Of a stretch of 18,176 nt of DNA, positions 1-8,102 are shown in pieces. A program made the position numbers and the translations under genes. Each line of letters begins with the position of its first letter. Position 1 is the stretch's first letter. The stretch lies in contig JBDNIO010000174.1 of NCBI GenBank assembly GCA_041688215.1, positions 1-18,176 of the forward strand. The letters are read 5' to 3'. This DNA is from JBDNIO01 sp041688215 (GTDB lineage Bacteria; Pseudomonadota; Gammaproteobacteria; Nevskiales; Salinisphaeraceae). The notes beneath the pieces are model-generated. The model ran no database searches, was not told the origin of the DNA, and was given only the letters and a program-made list of their open reading frames with translations.

Positions 1-2
1 AA

Positions 3-1052
3 GGCGTGCGTAGCCGCCTTGCCGGTATCAACCCGGATTGCGCGGATATCGACCTGATCGAGATCGATGTGAATTTCCCCGCCAAGCTCAAAAAAGTGGT
101 GGAACAGGCGCGCGTAATCATTACCACCGTCGGCCCCTACATCCATTACGGCGAACCACTGGTCAAGGCCTGTGCTGAAGCGGGCACCGATTATGTTGAT
201 CTGACCGGCGAGCCCGAATTTGTTGATCTTATAATCGATAAATACGACGCAATGGCCCGCAAAAGCGGCGCCCGTATCGTTAATTGTTGTGGCTTCGACA
301 GCATCCCGCATGATCTGGGCGTGCTCTATACCGTGGAGCAATTACGCAAGAATCAATCGCTCAGGGACGAGCCCATAAAAATCGAGGGTTTTGTACGCGC
401 CGGCGGCACCTTCTCGGGCGGCACCTGGCATTCGGCTATCCACGCCATGTCGCGTATGCGTGAGCATAGCAAGCGACGCAAGGCGCGCGGTCGCGAGCCT
501 GACCCCAAGGGCAGGAAAATCGGATCCATGCCTATGAAAATTCATAAAGAACCCGAAATCGGCGCCTGGGCCGTACCGTTTCCCACGATTGATCCGGAAG
601 TGGTTAAACGCTCCGCACGGGCGCTGAAAAAATACGGCCCAGATTTCAAATACGGGCATTTCATGGCGATTAAGCGTACGGCCACCTTGCTTATTTGTGG
701 TGCGGGCATGGCCGGTATTGTAGCTGGCGCACAGTTTGCGCCGACGCGTAAATTGCTGTTGTCGGTAAAGGGTCAGGGCGAAGGCCCTACGCCGGAACAG
801 CGCGCTAAAGGCTGGTTCAAGGTGCGTTTTCTGGCACAAGCCGGCAACACCAAGTTGCAAACCCAAGTCTCCGGCGGAGATCCCGGTTATGGCGATACCG
901 CCAAAATGCTGGGCGAATCCGCGTTGTGTCTGGCGCTGGACAAGTTGCCCAAATCCGGCGGCATCCTGACCCCCGCCGTGGCGCTGGGCAAGCCGCTGAT
1001 CAAGCGTCTAGAAAATAATGCAGGAATGAAATTTGAGGTTCTGCAAGGTTGA
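3..1052 (+). CDS. Saccharopine dehydrogenase-like / trans-acting enoyl reductase family protein (5' end missing)
   Basis: The reading frame is open to the left edge, so the true start and the first glycine-rich Rossmann strand (roughly 60 residues, judged from the family) lie outside the window. The visible part carries family hallmarks: ITTVGPYIHYGEPLVKAC, then AGTDYVDLTGE, then NCCGFDSIPHDLGV, followed by a GGTFSGGTW segment. These match the saccharopine-dehydrogenase NADP-binding-domain proteins that include mycobacterial trans-acting enoyl reductases. In that family the protein reduces enoyl groups on lipid or polyketide chains with NADPH; most bacterial members have no tested substrate. 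A hydrophobic stretch (LLICGAGMAGIVAGA) may touch the membrane. A GTG at 6 is in frame but is probably only an internal codon. The family call is firm; the reaction is inferred. Confidence 0.85.
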   Translation, partial: GVRSRLAGINPDCADIDLIEIDVNFPAKLKKVVEQARVIITTVGPYIHYGEPLVKACAEAGTDYVDLTGEPEFVDLIIDKYDAMARKSGARIVNCCGFDSIPHDLGVLYTVEQLRKNQSLRDEPIKIEGFVRAGGTFSGGTWHSAIHAMSRMREHSKRRKARGREPDPKGRKIGSMPMKIHKEPEIGAWAVPFPTIDPEVVKRSARALKKYGPDFKYGHFMAIKRTATLLICGAGMAGIVAGAQFAPTRKLLLSVKGQGEGPTPEQRAKGWFKVRFLAQAGNTKLQTQVSGGDPGYGDTAKMLGESALCLALDKLPKSGGILTPAVALGKPLIKRLENNAGMKFEVLQG

Positions 1053-1143
1053 GCGTGCAACCGTTACGGGCGGTGAGTACGTAAACTATTCAGCCCGCGC
1101 CCGGTCTACTCTCAACCAGATAAGCTTTCTTTTGGAGAATTTC

Positions 1144-1971
1144 ATGCGTTTAGCCACCACCGTCGTCACCACCTTGGCCCTCGCCTTACTCTTGCCGTTT
1201 GCGGCGCAAGCCGAGGTCGATGTCGCCGCGCTGCAGAAGTATTCTGTGGGCGAACACCGCAGTGCGGATAATCGCGCGCGCAACGAATATCGCCATCCCG
1301 TGCAAACGCTGCAATGGTTCGGCATCGAACCCGATATGACCGTTGTGGAAATCTGGCCCGGCGGTGGCTGGTATACGGAAATTCTCGCGCCTTATCTGCG
1401 CGATAACGGCAAGTACTATGGCGCCGGGTTTGTGGTGGACTCGCCGGACACCCCTGACTATCGCAAGCGTTATCAAAAAAATTATGAAGAAAAGCTCAAA
1501 GCCGAGGCCGCGCTTTACGACAAGGTAATTCTCAACCCGCTCGGCCCTCCCGAAAACTGGGCGCCGGCACCGGCTGGCAGTGCGGATGCGGTGCTCACTT
1601 TCCGTAACGTACATAATTGGATGCAGGGCGGCTTCGAGCAAAAAATGTTCGATACTTTTTTCACAACGCTGAAACCCGGCGGCATGCTCGGCCTGGTAGA
1701 GCATCGTGCTGACACCGGCGCGAGCATGAAGGACATGAAAAAAACCGGTTATGTAACCGAAGCCTATGTAATGGAATTGGCGAAAAAAGCCGGTTTCAAA
1801 TTGGCGGACGAGATCGCAATAAATGCCAACGAAGCGGATAACCACAAGCATCCCGAAGGCGTGTGGACGCTGCCACCAAGCTTGCGCTTAAAAAATAAAA
1901 ATCGGGCCAAATATCTGGCCATCGGTGAATCTGATCGCATGACGCTGAAATTTATCAAGCCGAAAAAATAA
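1144..1971 (+). CDS. Exported class I SAM-methyltransferase-like protein (COG4798 type)
   Basis: A 275-residue protein. The ATG at 1144 is chosen because GGAG lies 5-8 nt upstream and because it yields a clean signal peptide (residues 1-23, ending FAAQA before EVDVAAL). A longer in-frame start at 1033 would bury this signal. The mature part has a methyltransferase-like motif I, VVEIWPGGGWYTEIL (residues 67-81), a LTFRNVHNWM segment (151-160) and the LKPGGMLGLVEHRA strand (176-189). It ends with a conserved HKHPEGVWTLPPS stretch. This pattern fits the predicted methyltransferases of COG4798, which commonly carry signal peptides. The substrate is unknown. Export is odd for an enzyme needing cytoplasmic S-adenosylmethionine, so catalytic activity is not assured. 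It sits 91 bp after the enoyl reductase gene and about 60 bp before the TPR gene. Confidence 0.85.
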   Translation: MRLATTVVTTLALALLLPFAAQAEVDVAALQKYSVGEHRSADNRARNEYRHPVQTLQWFGIEPDMTVVEIWPGGGWYTEILAPYLRDNGKYYGAGFVVDSPDTPDYRKRYQKNYEEKLKAEAALYDKVILNPLGPPENWAPAPAGSADAVLTFRNVHNWMQGGFEQKMFDTFFTTLKPGGMLGLVEHRADTGASMKDMKKTGYVTEAYVMELAKKAGFKLADEIAINANEADNHKHPEGVWTLPPSLRLKNKNRAKYLAIGESDRMTLKFIKPKK

Positions 1972-2030
1972 TTCCGTAGCCGGTGCCCGCCCCGTCGATG
2001 GGCGGACACAGGCGTAAATCTCTTCAAGTA

Positions 2031-3197
2031 GTGATAAAGCTCTTTTTTGTGATGCTCAGTCTGGGCATCAGTCTTGCCGCGTTCGCCGAGCCGTATATTC
2101 CCGCCAGCGACGACGATGTGCTGGAAACCCTGCCGCGTGGTCTGGTTGCGGATCAAAGCATCGTGACTGCATTGCGCCAGCGCCTGGATGAGCAACCCAA
2201 AGACGCGGCAAGCGCAGCGATTCTGGCCAAGCAGTATTTGCAGCTCGGTAACAGTACGGGAGACCCGCGTTATTGGGGCTATGCGCAATCGGTATTGCAG
2301 CCTTGGTGGGAATTGAAAAAACCGCCGACCAATATTCTGTATCTACGGGCCAAATTGCACGAGAAACGCCACGCCTATGACCCGGCCGTGGCGGATTACC
2401 AAACGCTACTCTCCGCGCAGCCCGGCAACGCCCAGGCGCGCCTGGATTTGTCCAATGTTTATCGCGTGCAAGGCCATTATGAAAAGGCGCAGCAAGCTTG
2501 TGCGCCACTGGCGAATTCGGCAGCCGATAAGAATTTCCAGATTTGCCGGGATCCGCTGCTAGCCCTTACCGGCAAGGCGGATCAGGCTTACGATTCACTG
2601 CGGAACATGCTGCCCTGGGCGCGCAGTCATGCGCCGGCGCTGGTTGTATCAAATCGGATACTTATGGCCGAAATTGCCACCGCGCTGGGCGATACGGACC
2701 TGGCACGTTGGGATTACTTCGCAGGCATGGTGCTGGTGCCTGATGACCTTTATTTACTCCGCGCCTATGCGGATTTTATGCTGGATCAAGGCGAAGCCGA
2801 ACAAGTTCTGAGCGTGCTGAAGGACCACACACAAGACAACGGTATCCTGCTGCGCGCGGCGATTGCCGCGGACATTGCGGGGGACAAGCGTGCAGCGCAA
2901 TACAAACAGGAACTGCAAAGCCGTTTCGATGAAATCCGCCTGCGTGGCGATACGCCGCACGGGCGCTATGAAGCACGCTTCGAACTTGAATTAAAGCACA
3001 ATCCCGAAAAGGCCTTGCAGTTGGCGCGTGCAAATTGGGCACTGCAAAAAGAGCCACGTGATACCCGCAATCTGTTGGAAGCCGCACTCGCTGCCAAAGA
3101 CCCGGACGCCGCCGCCCCAGCCATTGAGTTTCTGCGCCAAAACCAGACGCAGGATGTGGCGATGCAGCGTTTGATCGAACAAATCGAGGCCTTGTAG
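2031..3197 (+). CDS. Exported tetratricopeptide-repeat protein
   Basis: A 388-residue protein from the GTG at 2031, which gives a compact signal peptide (MIKLFFVMLSLGISLAAFA, then EPYIP). Other in-frame starts (GTG 1983, ATG 1998, ATG 2052) are possible, and none has a good Shine-Dalgarno sequence. The mature protein is helical with TPR-like repeats: ILYLRAKLHEKRHAYDPAVA, then NAQARLDLSNVYRVQGHYEKA, with further degenerate units through to about residue 340. It has no catalytic motif, so a scaffold or assembly role in the periplasm is inferred. Its stop codon (TAG, 3195-3197) shares one base with the GTG start of the HupE/UreJ-type gene. The two are therefore probably translated together and may act together. 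Confidence 0.8.
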   Translation: MIKLFFVMLSLGISLAAFAEPYIPASDDDVLETLPRGLVADQSIVTALRQRLDEQPKDAASAAILAKQYLQLGNSTGDPRYWGYAQSVLQPWWELKKPPTNILYLRAKLHEKRHAYDPAVADYQTLLSAQPGNAQARLDLSNVYRVQGHYEKAQQACAPLANSAADKNFQICRDPLLALTGKADQAYDSLRNMLPWARSHAPALVVSNRILMAEIATALGDTDLARWDYFAGMVLVPDDLYLLRAYADFMLDQGEAEQVLSVLKDHTQDNGILLRAAIAADIAGDKRAAQYKQELQSRFDEIRLRGDTPHGRYEARFELELKHNPEKALQLARANWALQKEPRDTRNLLEAALAAKDPDAAAPAIEFLRQNQTQDVAMQRLIEQIEAL

Positions 3198-4324
3198 TGC
3201 TGCAGCGCATTATTTTCGGTTTCCTGTTGCTGGTCACAGCCTCGGCGGCCAACGCGCACAAACCCAGCGACAGTTATCTGACCATTACCGGCGGTGAGCC
3301 ACAGCTACGCGCCCAGTGGGATATCGCTCTCAAAGACCTGGAAATGTTGGTGGGCCTGGATGCCAACCACAATGGCGAGATTACCTGGGGCGAACTCAAG
3401 TCCAGGCGCTCGGATGTAACCCAGCACGCGCTTGCATATCTGAAAATCAGCGCCGATGGACAATCTTGCCCCGCCAGCTTGAATGAATTGCTGGTAGACC
3501 AGCACAGCGACGGCGCTTACGCGGTACTGGATTTGGCGCTGGATTGCCCCGGCGATGCCGGTAAGCTCGTCATCAAATACAGCCTGCTGTTTGATCGTGA
3601 CCCCACCCACCGCGGGCTGGTGCTTTACCGCGACGCTGGGAAAAGCAGCACCCACATAATTAAACCGGACGATCGCGAACTCACTATTTACACCAACGAG
3701 GGGAGTCTGTGGGCCACCCTGAAAGATTTCGTAATCGACGGTGTCTGGCATATTTGGAATGGCTTTGATCATTTGCTGTTTCTGTTGACGTTAATGTTGC
3801 CCGCAGTATTGTTGCGGCGAAACGGTCGTTGGCAGCCGGTACCGCGCTTTCGACCGGCGCTGATCGATATTTTCAAAATCGTTACCGCCTTCACCATCGC
3901 GCATTCAATTACCCTTTGGCTCGCCGTGTTGGGGTTTATCGCCCTGCCGACACGGCTGGTGGAGTCGCTGATTGCGGTTTCCATCCTCGTCACTGCGCTC
4001 AATAACCTGCGGCCCGTACTGCCGCTTTCGCTATGGATGGTGGCGTTTGCGTTTGGGCTGATTCACGGGTTTGGATTTGCCAGCGTGCTGATGGATCTGG
4101 GTTTAACCGGCAGCGCCCTGGCGGTGTCGTTGTTCGGCTTTAACGTGGGCGTAGAACTGGGGCAGATGGCGGTGGTGGCCCTGCTGTTTCCGATGGCCTA
4201 TATGCTGCGGGACACTCCGTTTTATCGCTGGGTGATTTTGCGCGGCGGCTCACTGGTGGCGGCAGTACTCGCTGCCCTCTGGCTTTATGAGCGGGCATTC
4301 AATCATGTGATCATAGGCTTTTAA
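3197..4324 (+). CDS. HupE/UreJ-type membrane protein with periplasmic EF-hand-like loop
   Basis: A 375-residue protein starting at GTG 3197, overlapping the previous stop by one base. Residues 1-20 are a signal peptide ending ASAANA, so the mature chain would begin with His21 (HKPSDSYL). Residues 21-180 form a periplasmic beta-rich domain. It includes D55-E66 (DANHNGEITWGE), a textbook EF-hand loop with ligands at positions 1, 3, 5, 9 and 12. Residues 184-365 contain about five to six membrane helices with conserved polar positions: HIWNGFDHLL (185-194), TIAHS (233-237), LIHGFGFAS (288-296) and NVGVELGQ (316-323). This matches the HupE/UreJ_2 family. Classical HupE/UreJ proteins move nickel or related metals, but this longer subgroup is uncharacterised. 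Metal transport is inference, and the in-membrane histidines are consistent with it. Confidence 0.85.
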   Translation: MLQRIIFGFLLLVTASAANAHKPSDSYLTITGGEPQLRAQWDIALKDLEMLVGLDANHNGEITWGELKSRRSDVTQHALAYLKISADGQSCPASLNELLVDQHSDGAYAVLDLALDCPGDAGKLVIKYSLLFDRDPTHRGLVLYRDAGKSSTHIIKPDDRELTIYTNEGSLWATLKDFVIDGVWHIWNGFDHLLFLLTLMLPAVLLRRNGRWQPVPRFRPALIDIFKIVTAFTIAHSITLWLAVLGFIALPTRLVESLIAVSILVTALNNLRPVLPLSLWMVAFAFGLIHGFGFASVLMDLGLTGSALAVSLFGFNVGVELGQMAVVALLFPMAYMLRDTPFYRWVILRGGSLVAAVLAALWLYERAFNHVIIGF

Positions 4325-4356
4325 CCCTGCTGAACAATCGCCCGCGCATGTTATTC

Positions 4357-4368
4357 TTGCGGCCGCAA
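4357..4368. promoter_or_regulatory. 12-bp perfect palindrome upstream of the acyl-CoA dehydrogenase gene
   Basis: TTGCGGCCGCAA is a perfect two-fold palindrome about 20 bp before the acyl-CoA dehydrogenase start, in the 64-bp gap after the HupE-type gene. Its place suits an operator for a dimeric repressor, and fatty-acid genes are often controlled by TetR- or FadR-type regulators. The motif does not match a consensus I can name. It may be chance in G+C-rich DNA. Confidence 0.25.
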
Positions 4369-4388
4369 ATGCCATTGAGAGAGACACC

Positions 4389-5546
4389 ATGAACCAGCAA
4401 GCCCAAGCCGTAAACGCCGAACTCGAACTATTTCGCGATAATATCCGCCGTTTTATCGAGTCCGAAATCGCCCCGCAATATGAGCAGTGGGAAGAGGACG
4501 AAAGCGCCCCGCGCGCACTCTGGAAACAGCTCGGCGACGCCGGCCTGTTGTGCGTGGATATGCCGGAAGAATACGGTGGCGCGGGCGCTGATTTTCCCAT
4601 GTCTGCCGCGGTTCTGGAGGAGTTCTCGCGCGCCTGTATGGCCTCGGTGGCGACTAATTTATCCGTACATTCGGATATCTGCGCGCCCTATATACTGCAT
4701 TTAGGCAGTGACGCGCAGAAGCAGCACTGGCTGCCGAAGATGATTACCGGCGAAGCGGTGGCCGCTATCGCCATGACAGAACCCGGCGCCGGCAGCGATC
4801 TGCAGGGCATGCGCACCCAGGCCAAACGCGATGGCGACGAGTGGGTGCTCAACGGTTCCAAGATATTCATCACCAACGGCGGTGCCGCCAATGTGGTGAT
4901 AGTCGCCGCCCGCAGCCAACCCGAAGGCGGCTCGCGTGGTACCAGCCTGTTTCTGGTGGATACCTCATTGCCCGGTTTCAAGCGTGGCCGCAACCTGAAA
5001 AAGCTGGGCCAGCACGCGGGCGATACTGCCGAACTGTTTTTCGAGGACATGCGTTTGCCTGCAGACGCCGTATTGGGCCGCGAAAACCAGGGTTTTATTC
5101 ACCTTATAGATGAACTCCCGCGCGAACGTCTGGCGTTGGCCGTGGGCGCGGTGGCCGCCGCCGAAGGCATGCTCGAATTGACGAAAGAATACGTGCTCGA
5201 GCGCAAGGCCTTCGGCCAGTCCATTGCCACCTTCCAGAACACCCGTTTCCAACTGGCGGAGATGGCGACTGACATCAAGGTAAACCGCGCGTTTACAGAT
5301 CAGTGTGTGCGTGATTTCCAGGCTGGCAACTTCGATGTGCCAACCGCGGCCATGGCCAAACTGGCCAGCACCGAAATGCAATGTCGGGTGGCCGACGGCT
5401 GCCTGCAGCTATTCGGCGGCTATGGTTATATGCGCGAGTACCCCATAGCCCGGGCCTTTGCCGACGCCCGCGTGCAACGCATTTACGGCGGTACTTCCGA
5501 AATAATGAAAGAGATTATTGCGCGTTCGATAGTGGGTAAAGGCTAG
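4389..5546 (+). CDS. Acyl-CoA dehydrogenase, long-chain / isovaleryl-type active site
   Basis: A 385-residue, full-length flavoprotein. ATG 4389 follows a GAGAGAGA purine run at suitable spacing. Flavin- and substrate-binding signatures are present: AIAMTEPGAGSDLQG (126-140), WVLNGSKIFITNGG (152-165), RKAFGQSIATFQ (272-283), QLFGGYGYMREYP (340-352) and RIYGGTSEIMKE (364-375). At the place where medium- and short-chain enzymes carry the catalytic Glu (IYEGT) this protein has Gly. A Glu is present in LPRERL (Glu246), the position used by long-chain and isovaleryl-CoA dehydrogenases. It therefore probably oxidises long or branched acyl-CoA to the 2-enoyl-CoA, passing electrons to ETF. Exact chain length cannot be read from the sequence. 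No partner gene is coupled to it. Confidence 0.93.
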   Translation: MNQQAQAVNAELELFRDNIRRFIESEIAPQYEQWEEDESAPRALWKQLGDAGLLCVDMPEEYGGAGADFPMSAAVLEEFSRACMASVATNLSVHSDICAPYILHLGSDAQKQHWLPKMITGEAVAAIAMTEPGAGSDLQGMRTQAKRDGDEWVLNGSKIFITNGGAANVVIVAARSQPEGGSRGTSLFLVDTSLPGFKRGRNLKKLGQHAGDTAELFFEDMRLPADAVLGRENQGFIHLIDELPRERLALAVGAVAAAEGMLELTKEYVLERKAFGQSIATFQNTRFQLAEMATDIKVNRAFTDQCVRDFQAGNFDVPTAAMAKLASTEMQCRVADGCLQLFGGYGYMREYPIARAFADARVQRIYGGTSEIMKEIIARSIVGKG

Positions 5547-5571
5547 CGTGGGCTACGCGTAAAGTAGCTAT

Positions 5572-5640
5572 CAGTGTGATGTCGAGCCACATTCTAGGGC
5601 AAGCGTGTCGCTTTCCCTAGAGTAGAAGTGGCTCTCACTG
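5572..5640. repeat. Large imperfect inverted repeat (hairpin) in the intergenic gap
   Basis: Nested complementary arms lie between the acyl-CoA dehydrogenase and alpha/beta hydrolase genes: CAGTG/CACTG (5572-5576 with 5636-5640), GAGCCAC/GTGGCTC (5584-5590 with 5628-5634), CTAGGG/CCCTAG (5594-5599 with 5615-5620) and AAGCG/CGCTT (5601-5605 with 5609-5613) around a TGT loop. The core is about 18 bp in 51 nt. No T-run follows on either strand, so a plain Rho-independent terminator is unlikely. It could be a REP- or MITE-like element, an mRNA-stabilising hairpin, or a regulatory structure. The pairing is seen directly; the role is not known. Confidence 0.6.
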
Positions 5641-5675
5641 CGTTTAGTACATAACCACAAAATCAGAAGAATATT

Positions 5676-6599
5676 ATGACGCAAGCACCGCCCACACAAA
5701 ACGCCGAAGCCTTTGTAAAGGCGAACGGTCTGGAACTCTGTTATCAGGAATTCGGCGACCCCTCGGCACCGCCGCTCTTATTGATCATGGGCCTGGGCAC
5801 GCAAATGACGGGTTGGCCGGATGAGTTTTGTGCCCAGCTCGCGAGTGCCGGCCTGCGGGTGATTCGCTTTGATAACCGCGATGTCGGGTTGTCCAGTAAA
5901 ATTGAAGACGCGCGCGATTACGACTCGCCGCGCTGGGGTTTTGTTAAGTCGTTTCTTGGCAAGAAGGTCAACGGCCCCTATCTGCTCGGCGATATGGCCG
6001 CGGACACCCTGGGTTTGATGGATGCGCTGAAACTGGAAAAAGCACATATCGTGGGTGCGTCCATGGGCGGCATGATTGCGCAGACGGTTGCCGCGCAAAA
6101 TCCGGAGCGAGTGGCCAGTTTGACCTCCATCATGTCCACTTCCGGCGCGCGCGGATTGCCGCAAGGCAAACCCAAGGTGTTGTGGCGGCTGGGTAAGCGG
6201 CCGGCGTCCAAAGAGTCGGAGGCGATTGTTCAGCATCTGGTAACCACCATGCGCATGATTGGCAGTCCCGACATTCAGAAAAGTCGTGAACAGTGGGCCG
6301 CGCAAATCCGTAAAGGGGTGGCGCGCTCCTATTATCCGCCCGGCACGACGCGCCAGTTACTCGCCATCATGGCCAGTGGCAGCCGCGAAAAACTGCTGGC
6401 AAAAATCCAGTGCCCCAGTCTGGTCATCCACGGCGACGCCGACCCGCTGGTGCCGCTGGGCAACGGCGAGCACACGGCTAAATGCATTCCCGGTGCGCGT
6501 CTGGAAGTGATCCCCGGCATGGGCCACGACCTACCGCCCGTGTTGATCCCGAAACTGGCCGATATGATCGCCGAACACGCACTGGCCACGCTGGGGTAG
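5676..6599 (+). CDS. Alpha/beta hydrolase (esterase/lipase-like)
   Basis: A 307-residue cytoplasmic enzyme with a complete Ser-Asp-His triad. The nucleophile is Ser129 in GASMGG, the acid is probably Asp256 in HGDADPLVP, and the base is His284 in GMGHD. The oxyanion-hole segment LLLIMGLGTQMTGWP follows strand 3, and FDNRDVGLSS (65-74) is typical of hydrolases resembling aclacinomycin methylesterase. It probably cleaves a carboxylic ester; the substrate cannot be told. The start ATG 5676 has AGAAGA about 7 nt upstream. Its TAG stop is directly followed by the ATG of the next gene with no spacer. It leads a four-gene operon that continues to 8573. Confidence 0.88.
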   Translation: MTQAPPTQNAEAFVKANGLELCYQEFGDPSAPPLLLIMGLGTQMTGWPDEFCAQLASAGLRVIRFDNRDVGLSSKIEDARDYDSPRWGFVKSFLGKKVNGPYLLGDMAADTLGLMDALKLEKAHIVGASMGGMIAQTVAAQNPERVASLTSIMSTSGARGLPQGKPKVLWRLGKRPASKESEAIVQHLVTTMRMIGSPDIQKSREQWAAQIRKGVARSYYPPGTTRQLLAIMASGSREKLLAKIQCPSLVIHGDADPLVPLGNGEHTAKCIPGARLEVIPGMGHDLPPVLIPKLADMIAEHALATLG

Positions 6600-7007
6600 A
6601 TGGCCGACCAGGAAGCACTGTTGGTTTATGATGGCCAATGCCCGCTTTGCGCCAACTATTGCCGCATGCTGCGCCTGCGTAAGTCGGTGGGCAGCCTGCG
6701 CCTGATTGATGCGCGCGAGAACACGGGCATCAAAGACGAAATCACCGGACGCGGCCTGGATATAGATCAGGGCATGGTGCTCAAGCTGGGCGACAACCTA
6801 TACTACGGCGCGGATGCCATGCATGCGCTTGCGCTTATCAGCAGCGGGTCTGGCGTGTTCAACTGGATTAACGCGTGGGTATTTCGGTCGCGAGTCTTAT
6901 CTCGCCTGTTATACCCAGTGCTGCGATTTTGCCGCAATATGCTGTTAAAAATTCTGGGCAAAACCAAAATTAATAACCTGAATTTGCCGGAGAATCACAG
7001 GTTTTGA
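6600..7007 (+). CDS. DCC-family (DUF393) thiol-disulfide oxidoreductase-like protein
   Basis: A 135-residue protein beginning with YDGQCPLCANYCRML. The DG-x-C-P-x-C core (Asp11, Cys14, Cys17) defines the DCC/DUF393 family, whose members have a thioredoxin-like fold and are predicted to be thiol-disulfide oxidoreductases, though few have been tested. Further family features are RLIDARE (strand 2) and the middle segment YYGADAMHALAL. The C-terminal third is basic and amphipathic (RLLYPVLRFCRNMLLK) and may lie on the membrane. It starts immediately after the hydrolase stop (TAG then ATG), so translation is probably coupled. The dCTP deaminase gene starts 18 bp downstream. Confidence 0.88.
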   Translation: MADQEALLVYDGQCPLCANYCRMLRLRKSVGSLRLIDARENTGIKDEITGRGLDIDQGMVLKLGDNLYYGADAMHALALISSGSGVFNWINAWVFRSRVLSRLLYPVLRFCRNMLLKILGKTKINNLNLPENHRF

Positions 7008-7025
7008 GCAAAACGGACATTATTC

Positions 7026-8093
7026 ATGAGTGACACCGCGGGCATACTGCCCTGTCAGGCATTGGCGCAAATGATAGAGCGTGGCGAACTCTGCGCCTCC
7101 GAGCCGATTGGCGACGAACAGATTCAACCCGCCAGCATCGATCTGCGCCTGGGCGCCCGCGCTTACCGTGTACGCGCCAGTTTCCTGCCTGGAGAGCGAT
7201 CAACAGTGGCCGACAAACTGGACCATTTCGCCATGCACGAAATGGACATCAGCGACGGCGCGGTGCTGGAAAAGGGCTGTGTTTACATCGTGCCCTTGAT
7301 GGAAAGTCTGGCACTGCCCGCCGGAATCAGCGCCGCAGGCAACCCGAAAAGCTCCACCGGCCGCGTAGACGTATTCACCCGCCTGATTACCGACCATGGC
7401 AGCGAATTCGACCGTGTACGTAAGGGCTATCAGGGGCCGCTATATGCCGAGATCGCGCCGCGTACTTTCAGTATTCTGGTGCGCAAGGGCTCGCGTCTGA
7501 GTCAGCTACGCATTCGCCGCGGCGGCGAAATACAGCCGGAAATCACCCGCCTGGCAGACGGAGAAATGAGTAACGGCCGGGTTATCCCCATCACTGTGGA
7601 TGTGCGTGGAGATGCCGATGCCGGCCTGATAGGCTACCGCGCCAAGGCGCACGCCGGGTTAATTGATATCGACCAGAAACAGCATTGTCGTATCGCCGAT
7701 TTCTGGGAGCCGGTGCATGCCCAGGGCGAGCATGGCCTAGTGCTGGACCCCGGCGAGTTCTATATTCTGGCGTCGAAAGAAGCGGTTTCGATACCGCCGG
7801 ATTACGCCGCCGAAATGATCGCCTACGACACGCTAGTCGGTGAGTTCCGCGTGCATTACGCAGGGTTTTTCGATCCGGGCTTTGGCCATGGCGAAGGCAT
7901 GGCAGCGCGCGCGGTACTGGAAGTGCGCTCCTACGAAGTGCCGTTTGTACTCGAGCATGGGCAGACGGTTGGGCGCCTGATCTACGAACAGCTCACCGCG
8001 CATCCCGATAAACTTTATGGCGGCGGCGCGCTGGATTCTTCCTATCAGCGCCAGGGTTTGGCGTTGAGCAAACATTTTATTCGCCAGGCTTAG
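7026..8093 (+). CDS. 2'-deoxycytidine 5'-triphosphate deaminase, long two-lobed form
   Basis: A 355-residue protein that matches the long DCD family (roughly twice the ~190 residues of the common trimeric Dcd). The first lobe carries IQPASIDLRLG (33-43) and GNPKSSTGRVDVFTRLITD (105-123), the classic dCTP deaminase/dUTPase signatures, including the PKSS-GR phosphate-binding loop. The second lobe repeats the fold, with FFDPGFGHGEG (281-291) and LEVRSYEVPFVLEHGQTVG (298-316). The expected reaction is dCTP to dUTP plus ammonia, which feeds dTMP synthesis. This long form is best known to me from alphaproteobacteria. It shares an operon with lipid-type enzymes: 18 bp after the DCC gene and 9 bp before the MaoC gene. 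Confidence 0.88.
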   Translation: MSDTAGILPCQALAQMIERGELCASEPIGDEQIQPASIDLRLGARAYRVRASFLPGERSTVADKLDHFAMHEMDISDGAVLEKGCVYIVPLMESLALPAGISAAGNPKSSTGRVDVFTRLITDHGSEFDRVRKGYQGPLYAEIAPRTFSILVRKGSRLSQLRIRRGGEIQPEITRLADGEMSNGRVIPITVDVRGDADAGLIGYRAKAHAGLIDIDQKQHCRIADFWEPVHAQGEHGLVLDPGEFYILASKEAVSIPPDYAAEMIAYDTLVGEFRVHYAGFFDPGFGHGEGMAARAVLEVRSYEVPFVLEHGQTVGRLIYEQLTAHPDKLYGGGALDSSYQRQGLALSKHFIRQA

Positions 8094-8102
8094 GTGCTTT
8101 TG

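Noticed and set aside
1186..1851. Long antisense frame of about 220 codons opposite the methyltransferase gene
   Set aside because: It lies fully opposite a well-supported gene and its translation has no recognisable domain. It is a by-product of G+C-rich codon use.
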